Shown in pieces: positions 1 through 5,536 of a stretch of 5,536 nt of DNA; within the stretch, counting starts at the first letter, position 1, and the number at the start of each line of letters is the position of its first letter. Made by a program: the position numbers and the translations under genes. Under the pieces are notes generated by a model that saw only the letters and a program-made list of their open reading frames with translations, ran no database searches and was not told the origin of the DNA. The DNA comes from Flavobacterium sp. Its GTDB lineage: Bacteria > Bacteroidota > Bacteroidia > Flavobacteriales > Flavobacteriaceae. The DNA lies in NCBI RefSeq assembly GCF_021151785.1, contig NZ_JAGKWP010000130.1, positions 1-5,536 of the forward strand, given 5' to 3'.

Positions 1-8
1 AATTAGGA

Positions 9-1232
9 TTAAGCCATTAAATCAATATGTCGGTCATGATAACCTAAAAGATATAAAACACCATCTAAACCAATACTTGATATGGAACTTTGTGCATTGT
101 CTTTAACTTTAGGTTTAGCATGAAAAGCAATTCCTAAACCAGCTAAATTAAGCATAGGCAAATCATTGGCACCATCTCCAATAGCGATAGTTTGGCTAAT
201 ATCTATACCTTCTTTTTCTGCTATTTTTTTAAGGTATTCTGCCTTTTTCTCACCATCAATAATCTCCCCTAAATATCCGCCCGTGAGAACACCATTGCTA
301 ATTTCTAATTGATTTGCAATTACATAATCTATACCTAATTCTTTTTGAAGATACGTACCAAAATAAGTAAAACCACCAGATAAAATAGCCGTTTTAAATC
401 CGTAGGCTTTTAATGTATCTATCAATCTTTTGGCCCCTTTTGTAATAGGCAATTGGTTGGCAACTTCTTGCAACACTTCTTCTTTCAACCCTTTTAACAA
501 TTGCATTCTTTGTTCAAAACTGGTCTTGAAGTCTATTTCTCCTTGCATGGCCGCTTCAGTAATAGCTTGAACTTGCTCACCAACACCAGCCAATTTTGCT
601 AATTCATCAATTACCTCGGTTTGTATTAAAGTAGAATCCATATCAAAACAAACCAATCTTCTACTTCTTCTAAAAATATTGTCCTCTTGAAAGGCTATAT
701 CTACGTTTAAATCTCTGGAAATTTGCATAAATCTTTCCGTAAACTCAGCTTTATTATGAATGGCACCTCGTATTGATAATTGAATAGACGCTCTGGGATA
801 ATCTTCTTCTTTAACTAAGGAAGCTCTACCCGTTAGTCGTTTAATAGCATCAATATTCAATTTTTTTTCAGAAATAAATTTTGTTACTTCGGAAATTTGT
901 TCGGCAGTTAATTTTTCTCCTAGCAAAGTAACTATATAACGATCTTTACCTTGTAGTTTAACCCATTTTTCATAATCTTCTAGCGAAATAGGTTTAAAAG
1001 ACGCTTTTATATCTAACTCATAAGATTTAAATAATAAATCTTTTAATACTACTGCTGATTTTTTGCCTGATTTAATTTGAAATAGAATACCTAAAGATAA
1101 TGTGTCATGAATATTAGCTTGTCCAATATCCAAAATTTTAGCGTCATATTCTGCCAAAACTGCCGTTAGAGAAGAAGTCAAACCTGGTTTGTCTTGTCCA
1201 GAAATATTCAATAAAAATATATCGCTATCCAT
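9..1232 (-). CDS. serB: Phosphoserine phosphatase SerB with N-terminal ACT domains
   Basis: Hydrolyses O-phospho-L-serine to serine, the last step of the phosphorylated serine pathway, in the cytoplasm. With the ATG at 1230-1232 the protein has 407 residues, usual for ACT-containing SerB. Residues 5-80 form an ACT domain (NISGQDKPGLTSSL) and about 97-180 a second ACT-like region. The HAD phosphatase domain starts near 190: motif I FDMDST with nucleophile D197 and general acid/base D199, E206, R242, motif II SGG at 285-287, a motif III lysine around 329-330, and motif IV GDGAND at 352-357. All catalytic motifs are present. The frame stays open to a TTG at 1272-1274, adding 14 residues, but that codon lies inside a hairpin arm and at the predicted transcription start, and the ACT domain begins right after the ATG. 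It follows the upstream operon after 118 nt and is probably transcribed separately. ACT domains suggest serine feedback, which is inferred from the family. Confidence 0.96.
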   Translation of the reverse strand: MDSDIFLLNISGQDKPGLTSSLTAVLAEYDAKILDIGQANIHDTLSLGILFQIKSGKKSAVVLKDLLFKSYELDIKASFKPISLEDYEKWVKLQGKDRYIVTLLGEKLTAEQISEVTKFISEKKLNIDAIKRLTGRASLVKEEDYPRASIQLSIRGAIHNKAEFTERFMQISRDLNVDIAFQEDNIFRRSRRLVCFDMDSTLIQTEVIDELAKLAGVGEQVQAITEAAMQGEIDFKTSFEQRMQLLKGLKEEVLQEVANQLPITKGAKRLIDTLKAYGFKTAILSGGFTYFGTYLQKELGIDYVIANQLEISNGVLTGGYLGEIIDGEKKAEYLKKIAEKEGIDISQTIAIGDGANDLPMLNLAGLGIAFHAKPKVKDNAQSSISSIGLDGVLYLLGYHDRHIDLMA

Positions 1233-1244
1233 AGGATGTGTATC

Positions 1245-1310
1245 AAAAAAAGAAGGATTAATTTCAAAAAACAATAAGCAAAAATACTTTGTTTTTTAAA
1301 ATTAATCCTT
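1245..1310 (-). terminator. Intrinsic terminator hairpin with T7 tract between the operon and serB
   Basis: On the minus strand a 22-nt arm (1310-1289) pairs with a second 22-nt arm (1274-1253) around a 14-nt loop (1288-1275). The only non-Watson-Crick position (a1298 opposite c1265) becomes a U-G wobble in minus-strand RNA but a C-A mismatch in plus-strand RNA, so the stem is complete only in the sense direction of these genes. After one C the stem is followed by seven Ts (1251-1245). It starts 41 nt after the stop of the gene ending at 1351 and its T tract ends 12 nt before the serB ATG. The stem is A+T-rich with a G+C pair cluster near its base, and the loop is longer than typical. It could also work as an attenuator in the serB leader. 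Confidence 0.7.
1279..1286 (-). promoter_or_regulatory. Candidate serB promoter -7 element (TATTTTTG) in the terminator loop
   Basis: The minus strand reads TATTTTTG, an exact fit to the Bacteroidota -7 consensus TAnnTTTG recognised by the primary sigma factor. Initiation a few bases downstream, near 1272-1275, would leave a leader of about 40 nt before the ATG at 1232. I see no clear TTTG -33 element at the expected distance upstream, where the sequence is part of the hairpin's 5' arm, so the promoter is only half supported. In sequence this A+T-rich, such an 8-mer can also arise by chance. Confidence 0.4.
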
Positions 1311-1350
1311 TAACTAACGTTATTTTTTTAAAAAAGTAGGCTCCTGTTGA

Positions 1351-1833
1351 TTAAAAAAAACGATTATGCCAACTCTCACTAGCGGGAACTTCCCAAAATT
1401 CTAAAAATTCTGCTTTTGTATTGACTAAATTATTAAAAACAATAGTTGAAGAAGTAACTGCTTTTTCCTTAGCCATTTTTTTAAAATCAATTAATGATTT
1501 ATGTGCTATGTGTTCCCCTACTTTAAAAGTAACATTCATTTTATCTAAAAGCTCAATACCATATTCTTTTTCTAAATCTTGTATAAAACGTACTGAACTG
1601 TCAATTGAACACCCAGTAGCAGCTTGTACTTCTTGATTTACAGCAAAAATAATAAATCGATTGTATTTTATTATGAATGAAGCTTCTAAAGAGGTACTAT
1701 GGGCTGCCCAATTTTCGATGAAATCTAGACATTTTTTTTCAATAGCAACTACTTCATCATCAGCTAATTTTCTATTCGATTGATAAATCCAAATTCTAGA
1801 TTCATCAGGTATATTTTCAAAAGGTATATACAT
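1351..1833 (-). CDS. Conserved 160-residue protein often labelled 'ABC transporter ATPase'; function unknown
   Basis: I recognise this as a small family in flavobacteria and related Bacteroidota that databases often call 'ABC transporter ATPase'. The sequence does not support that name: there is no Walker A (GxxxxGKS/T), no LSGGQ signature and no Walker B, and 160 residues is too short for an ABC ATPase. It has no signal peptide and no membrane segment, so it is probably a cytoplasmic alpha/beta protein. Motifs likely to be conserved are SRIWIYQSNR (12-21), NWAAHSTSLEASF (41-53), GCSIDSSVRFIQDLE (74-88) and the C-terminal stretch 131-160, rich in aromatic residues and ending ESWHNRFF. C75, H45 and H155 are candidate functional residues, but nothing shows a reaction. 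Its ATG overlaps the stop of the preceding gene by one base (TAATG), pointing to translational coupling. It is the last gene of the operon, before the hairpin at 1253-1310. Confidence 0.88.
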   Translation of the reverse strand: MYIPFENIPDESRIWIYQSNRKLADDEVVAIEKKCLDFIENWAAHSTSLEASFIIKYNRFIIFAVNQEVQAATGCSIDSSVRFIQDLEKEYGIELLDKMNVTFKVGEHIAHKSLIDFKKMAKEKAVTSSTIVFNNLVNTKAEFLEFWEVPASESWHNRFF

Positions 1834-1835
1834 TA
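1831..1835 (-). other. TAATG stop/start overlap (translational coupling)
   Basis: On the minus strand the stop of the secreted-protein gene (1835-1833) shares its last A with the ATG of the 160-residue protein (1833-1831). With no ribosome binding site visible, the second gene is probably translated by re-initiation, linking the output of the two unknown proteins. Confidence 0.8.
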
Positions 1836-2468
1836 TAATTTAACAATATCTGTTATTACTTTAGAAATCAAAAATTTATTCAATTGCACATCATATAATT
1901 CCGTTTCAAAATAAGACACTTTGACTTTGTCTTTATTTTGCAATACCTGATCTGTAATTAAGTATGAATTTTCGAAATTATTAATTAAGTAAAATTGGTG
2001 AGATTTACCTGTACTTTCCTTAACAGTTAAAATCAAATAATGATTTTTAGTTATAGAATGAATCGTTCCTTCTACTGATAAATCTTCTAATGCTGTTGCC
2101 TCATCAACAGTAGCAGCAGCAGTAGAATCCTCTTCTATCGCATCATCTTTTAATGCTTGTTTACCAACTGCCATCAAGAAATCTGGGCAAAAAGAAATCA
2201 TCTTTATTCCCAATTTTTCTCCAAATGCTCTCATTTGAGCGGAGTTAGACAAATCTAATCTATCTTTTTTGGGAACTAATTTTTCATATTTACCATAAGC
2301 TTCCATCATGCATAAACCTAAATTCAATTTTAACTGTTCGTCATTATTAAGATTTAGTTTCTTTTTAGCTATGCAATCACAAGTGCCTTCTGCTATTTTT
2401 TCCATATAATCTTGTGCTGATGCATAGTAAGCAAAAAAACAAGTTAAAATTAAAATAAGTCTATTCAT
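1833..2468 (-). CDS. Secreted protein with four cysteines and a C-terminal beta-rich domain; function unknown
   Basis: I do not recognise a named family. From the ATG at 2466-2468 the protein has 211 residues and opens with a signal peptide: MNR, a hydrophobic core to about residue 15, then ASA before Q19 as a signal peptidase I site. C10 does not sit in a good lipobox. The mature N-terminal half is helical and lysine-rich, with cysteines at 30, 32, 53 and 94 (TCDC, GLCM, FCPD), suggesting disulfides or metal binding. An acidic, alanine-rich linker (about 108-129) leads to a beta-rich domain (about 130-211) that may be a small barrel; that is a guess. An upstream in-frame ATG at 2484-2486 would add six residues and overlap the preceding gene by 11 nt. 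I prefer 2468 because it gives a classic signal peptide and a 7-nt gap, but there is no Shine-Dalgarno sequence to decide. The role is probably periplasmic or outer-membrane associated. Confidence 0.82.
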   Translation of the reverse strand: MNRLILILTCFFAYYASAQDYMEKIAEGTCDCIAKKKLNLNNDEQLKLNLGLCMMEAYGKYEKLVPKKDRLDLSNSAQMRAFGEKLGIKMISFCPDFLMAVGKQALKDDAIEEDSTAAATVDEATALEDLSVEGTIHSITKNHYLILTVKESTGKSHQFYLINNFENSYLITDQVLQNKDKVKVSYFETELYDVQLNKFLISKVITDIVKL

Positions 2469-2475
2469 AATAAGT

Positions 2476-3261
2476 TTATTGAGCATTAGCTATGATTTCT
2501 GCAATATCTAAAACTTTAATATCGTTTTCTTTCTCACTAAATTTTACACCATCCGTCATCATAGTATTGCAGTAAGGGCAACCTGTTGCAATGATATTTG
2601 GTTGTGTTGCTAAAGCATCTTTTGTTCTTAAAATATTGATTTCCATATCTCCTTTTTCAGGTTCTTTGAACATTTGAGCACCTCCCGCACCACAACACAA
2701 AGCTGTATTTCTACTGCGCTTCATTTCAACAATGTCTGCATTGGTTTTGGCTAGAATTGCTCTTGGAGCATCAAATTCATTATTGGCACGACCCAAATAA
2801 CAAGGATCATGAAACGTAATTCTTTTGCCTTTGTAGTAAGAATCATTGAATGAAATTTTACCTTCATTTAATAATTGTTTAATAAATTGCGTATGGTGCA
2901 ATACTTCATATTTCCCTCCTAGACTAGGATATTCATTTTTTAAACAATTGAAAGAGTGAGGATCACAAGTAACTATTTTCTTTACCCCATAAGCATTCAA
3001 TAATTCAATATTCATTAAAGCTTGCATTTGAAATAAAAACTCATTTCCAGCTCTTTTAGCTACATCACCTGTACAACTTTCTTCCGTACCTAAAACGGCA
3101 AAATTTACATTTGCTTTATTCAGAATTCTAACAAAAGCTCTAGTGATTTTTTTAGCTCTTTCATCAAAGCTACCTGCTGAACCAACCCAAAATAAAATTT
3201 CTGGTTGTTTTCCTTCAGCCATCATTTCTGCCATGGTAGGCACTACTAAATTTTCTAACAT
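2476..3261 (-). CDS. CCG-domain (cysteine-rich) Fe-S oxidoreductase subunit, HdrB/HdrD/GlpC-like
   Basis: A soluble 261-residue protein of two cysteine-rich (CCG, Pfam PF02754-type) modules, related to HdrB, the C-terminal part of HdrD, GlpC and LutA. In HdrB such modules bind non-cubane [4Fe-4S] clusters. The second module is complete: C154 (HDPCYLGR), C189-C190-G (LCCGAGGAQMF) and C228-x2-C231 (GCPYC), with 34 and 37 residues between, close to the published CX31-39CCX35-36CXXC pattern. The first module keeps the spacing but not the ligands: S28, C63-T64, D100 and S103 stand where C, CC and CxxC are expected, and new cysteines sit at 99 and 106. There is no transmembrane segment. It follows the membrane Fe-S gene by 24 nt and together they resemble one split FadF/EtfD- or DsrMK-like enzyme. 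Likely role: taking electrons from, or giving them to, a soluble partner such as electron-transfer flavoprotein; the partner is inferred. The ATG at 3259-3261 fits the family's N-terminus. Confidence 0.92.
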   Translation of the reverse strand: MLENLVVPTMAEMMAEGKQPEILFWVGSAGSFDERAKKITRAFVRILNKANVNFAVLGTEESCTGDVAKRAGNEFLFQMQALMNIELLNAYGVKKIVTCDPHSFNCLKNEYPSLGGKYEVLHHTQFIKQLLNEGKISFNDSYYKGKRITFHDPCYLGRANNEFDAPRAILAKTNADIVEMKRSRNTALCCGAGGAQMFKEPEKGDMEINILRTKDALATQPNIIATGCPYCNTMMTDGVKFSEKENDIKVLDIAEIIANAQ

Positions 3262-3285
3262 ACTAGTATTTTATTTGGATTAGTT

Positions 3286-4593
3286 TTATTCGTTTTTCCA
3301 ATTCAAGCGATCCATTTGGTTATAAGGCCAAGGAGCACCATTATTCTCAATATTAGACATCATATTGTTTAATTCCATTGGAGCTGCACTCTGTTCCATA
3401 ACTAAATATCTTCTCATATCTAAAATAATAGATAACGGACTAATACTAACTGGACATTCTTCTACACAAGCATTACAAGTAGTACACGCCCAAAGTTCCT
3501 CTGGTGTAATATAATCGTTTAACAACGACTTACCGTCTTCAACAAAAACACCATTATTAGCATCTATATTTCTCCCTACTTCTTCCAAACGGTCTCTAGT
3601 ATCCATCATAATCTTACGAGGTGATAATTTCTTACCTGTCAAATTAGCCGGACAAGCTGAAGTACATCTCCCACATTCTGTGCAAGTGTAAGCGTTTAGC
3701 AATTGTACCCAATTTAAATCTTGTACATCGCTAGCACCAAACTTAGCAGGAACAGCATCAGGATTAGCTGGTGCCGCAAAAGGATCAGCATTAGGATCCA
3801 TCATTAATTTCACTTCATTTGTAACACTTTCTAAATTGTCCAATTGCCCTTTTGGATTCAAATCAGCAAAGTAGGTATTTGGAAAGGCCAAAATGATATG
3901 CAAATGTTTTGAAAAATATAAATAATTCAAGAAAATTAAAATACCCGTAATATGCAACCACCAAGCCGTTCGTTCAACAATTTGAATTCCCTCTAATGAA
4001 AATCCAGAAAATAAAGGATGTATAAATTGAGAAATCACATTTCCGCCTAATTCACTTTGTTGGAAGTGAATATCTGCTGCATTCATAATTAAAAATAACG
4101 ACATCAATACCACCTCAAAATAAAGAATCGTATTAGCATCTTTACTTGCATAACCTTTCAATTCAGGTTTGGTAAAACGAGCCAACTTAATTACATTTCT
4201 TCTTGTCCAAAATACGAACACAGCTACAAGAACAAGTACGGCTAAAATTTCAAAAGAACCAATTAAAATTCCATAGAAACCACCTAAAAATTCAAAAATT
4301 CTGTGCGTCCCAAACAAACCATCAATGACGATTTCTAACATTTCAAGATTGATAATGATAAAACCAACATAAACGATTAAATGCAATAAAGCTGGTATTG
4401 GCCTAGCAAACATTTTCTTTTGCCCTAGCGCAATCAACGTCATGTTTCTCCAACGCTCTGAAGAATGATCAAAACGGTTTACTTCCTTACCTAATTTGAT
4501 ATTTCTAATTAATTTTTTTACATTTTTTGCAAAATAGCCAATTCCAATAGCTAAAATTACTGCAAAAAGAAGTTGTGATACGATACTCATCAT
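3286..4593 (-). CDS. Membrane-anchored 2x[4Fe-4S] oxidoreductase subunit (HdrE/DsrM-plus-ferredoxin type)
   Basis: A 435-residue inner-membrane redox protein. Hydrophobic segments at about 3-22, 67-90, 107-129, 157-172 and 211-228 make a five-helix, NarI/DsrM-like anchor. Histidines in or near them (H71, H214, H230, H232) could ligate heme b, which I infer without proof. A Pro/Ala/Asp linker (about 265-285) leads to a cytoplasmic ferredoxin-like domain with two CxxCxxCxxxCP motifs, C304/307/310/314 and C370/373/376/380, typical of two [4Fe-4S] clusters. It lacks the CCG modules that follow this part in one-piece relatives such as FadF and EtfD; those are encoded by the next gene, 24 nt downstream. 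The pair probably exchanges electrons with menaquinone, plausibly oxidising electron-transfer flavoprotein from fatty or branched-chain acid breakdown. Two tandem ATGs (4591-4593 and 4588-4590) make the first residue uncertain by one. The gap to the MCE gene upstream is 10 nt. Confidence 0.92.
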   Translation of the reverse strand: MMSIVSQLLFAVILAIGIGYFAKNVKKLIRNIKLGKEVNRFDHSSERWRNMTLIALGQKKMFARPIPALLHLIVYVGFIIINLEMLEIVIDGLFGTHRIFEFLGGFYGILIGSFEILAVLVLVAVFVFWTRRNVIKLARFTKPELKGYASKDANTILYFEVVLMSLFLIMNAADIHFQQSELGGNVISQFIHPLFSGFSLEGIQIVERTAWWLHITGILIFLNYLYFSKHLHIILAFPNTYFADLNPKGQLDNLESVTNEVKLMMDPNADPFAAPANPDAVPAKFGASDVQDLNWVQLLNAYTCTECGRCTSACPANLTGKKLSPRKIMMDTRDRLEEVGRNIDANNGVFVEDGKSLLNDYITPEELWACTTCNACVEECPVSISPLSIILDMRRYLVMEQSAAPMELNNMMSNIENNGAPWPYNQMDRLNWKNE

Positions 4594-4603
4594 AGGTTCA
4601 CTA

Positions 4604-5536
4604 TTAATTGGTAGATTTAATTTCAGTTGTATTTTCTTTTGGTGCTACGTAAGGTTTGTTTTTCTTTCCAAAAACAGATACATTAATGTAACGTGTTGGA
4701 TTCAAACGTAAATCTTGTAAAAGTAATGCTAACTCTTTAGACGTTTTTTCTACATTATTATATAGAGCTTCATCCTTAAGCAATTTACCCACAGAACCAT
4801 TCCCCTGTTCCATTTCTTTTAAAATACCATTTACATTACCTAAGGTCTCCTCCAAATGCTTCACCGTTCCTGCTAAATTAGCTTTTGCTAAAGAATCAGT
4901 CATTTTTGTTAAATTCTGCGAAGTTTTGTCAAAATTGGATAATGTAGTACTTAATTTCGATTTATTTTCAACTAGTAACCCATTTACTTGTTGTGCTACG
5001 GAACTAAATTCAGCTAACGTAGTTTGCAAAGAAGCTATGCTTAATTTTAAGTTCTTCTGAGTTTGCGCGTCTAAAGTTGCATTAACATTTTCAAACAAGG
5101 CATTAGCATTGTCAAGTAATTTTTCAACCTTGTCTTTTACAGGAACCAACTGATTAGCTAGGGCATCTGTTAGACCTAATTTTTCAGCTGCTTTCAAATA
5201 ATCCCCTGAGGCGGTGTAATTGTGGTCCGAAAAATTATTTAAGATGGCTATTTCTCTACCTCCCATGATTCCAGCACCTTGAATTTCGGCAACACTTGAC
5301 TTAGCTATGTTGATTTCTTCATTGGTAATAACCATTTCAACTAACATTTTACCATCTTTTTGCACCTCTATTTTATTAACTTTTCCAATAGCCAAACCAT
5401 TTAAAGTTACAGGTGACGAAGGTGCTAAACCAGCTACATTAGTGTATACCACATACAACTTAACACTATTATCAAAAAGATTTTTACCTTTCAAAAAGTT
5501 AAACCCCCAATAAAATAACACTATGGATAATAAAAC
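4604..5536 (-). CDS. MCE/MlaD-family lipid-transport protein, N-terminus beyond window
   Basis: Partial: the frame runs open through the right edge, giving 310 residues, and relatives suggest only a short N-terminal stretch is missing. A start at the GTG at 5519-5521 would cut the hydrophobic anchor, so it is not the true start. The visible order is: the rest of one transmembrane helix (to about 15), an MCE domain (about 25-100, with VYTNVAGLAPSSPVTLNGL and GAGIMGGREIAIL), a long helical, coiled-coil-prone region rich in Asn, Thr, Leu and Lys (about 115-270), and a C-terminal signature (GNGSVGKLLKDEALYNN, then LRLNPTRYINVSVFGKK). This is the usual build of single-MCE proteins in Bacteroidota. 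Family members form hexameric rings on the inner membrane and carry phospholipids or other hydrophobic cargo across the periplasm with an MlaE-type permease and MlaF-type ATPase, neither of which is in this window. It heads the visible part of the operon, 10 nt before the membrane Fe-S gene. Confidence 0.92.
   Translation of the reverse strand, partial: VLLSIVLFYWGFNFLKGKNLFDNSVKLYVVYTNVAGLAPSSPVTLNGLAIGKVNKIEVQKDGKMLVEMVITNEEINIAKSSVAEIQGAGIMGGREIAILNNFSDHNYTASGDYLKAAEKLGLTDALANQLVPVKDKVEKLLDNANALFENVNATLDAQTQKNLKLSIASLQTTLAEFSSVAQQVNGLLVENKSKLSTTLSNFDKTSQNLTKMTDSLAKANLAGTVKHLEETLGNVNGILKEMEQGNGSVGKLLKDEALYNNVEKTSKELALLLQDLRLNPTRYINVSVFGKKNKPYVAPKENTTEIKSTN

Noticed and set aside
1..8. Short sequence after the serB stop, checked for a terminator
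   Set aside because: Only eight bases are visible, too few to judge.
1319..1336. A/T palindrome-like stretch considered as a second terminator after the gene ending at 1351
   Set aside because: The paired bases are almost only A and T, with no G+C-containing stem base and no following T tract on the minus strand. The hairpin at 1253-1310 is far stronger.
1421..1636. A 71-codon open frame on the plus strand
   Set aside because: It lies wholly antisense to the 160-residue protein gene and its translation shows no recognisable domain. It is a shadow of the real gene in A+T-rich sequence.
2109..2125. Short trinucleotide run (AGTAGCAGCAGCAGTAG on the plus strand), possibly a slippage-prone repeat
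   Set aside because: Only three perfect CAG-type units in a row, in frame in the alanine-rich linker of the secreted protein. It is too short to suggest phase variation, and a change of one unit would not shift the frame.
5307..5513. A 68-codon open frame on the plus strand
   Set aside because: It is antisense to the MCE domain of the lipid-transport gene, where the minus-strand reading is clearly conserved. The hydrophobic look is a by-product of the opposite strand.
5519..5521. GTG as start of the MCE gene
   Set aside because: The frame continues upstream with hydrophobic codons to the window edge, and starting here would remove most of the N-terminal membrane anchor. The gene is better treated as partial.

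Overview
The window reads as a chromosomal segment from a low-GC member of the Bacteroidota, most likely family Flavobacteriaceae and close to Flavobacterium. The basis is the strong A+T bias, the absence of Shine-Dalgarno sequences before clear ATG starts, a Bacteroidota-type promoter element (TAnnTTTG), and protein families and gene order that I recognise from flavobacteria. This assignment is inference from familiarity; no search was run.

All six real genes lie on the minus strand, so transcription runs from the right edge to the left. In order: (1) an MCE/MlaD-family lipid-transport protein whose first codons lie beyond the right edge (4604-5536); (2) a membrane protein with two [4Fe-4S] clusters (3286-4593); (3) a soluble CCG-domain Fe-S protein (2476-3261); (4) a secreted protein with four cysteines and no assigned function (1833-2468); (5) a 160-residue protein of a family often mislabelled 'ABC transporter ATPase' (1351-1833); (6) the phosphoserine phosphatase SerB (9-1232). 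Genes 1 to 5 are packed with gaps of 10, 24 and 7 nt and a 1-nt TAATG overlap, so they look like one operon. SerB follows after a 118-nt gap, the only substantial non-coding stretch.

Genes 2 and 3 together make up what is one polypeptide in proteins such as Bacillus FadF and mycobacterial EtfD: membrane anchor, two ferredoxin-type clusters and two CCG modules. They probably pass electrons between a soluble donor, perhaps electron-transfer flavoprotein, and the menaquinone pool. In gene 3 the second CCG module is intact, but the first has lost four of its five expected cysteines while keeping the family spacing.

The gap before serB holds a 22-bp inverted repeat followed by a T7 tract. It is fully paired only in minus-strand RNA, as expected of a terminator for the five-gene operon. 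A TATTTTTG promoter element sits exactly in its loop, so a transcript started there would carry only the 3' arm and escape the terminator. This nested terminator/promoter is the most unusual non-coding feature. No tRNA, rRNA, CRISPR array, insertion sequence or clear sign of horizontal transfer was seen, and most of the window is ordinary core-genome sequence.
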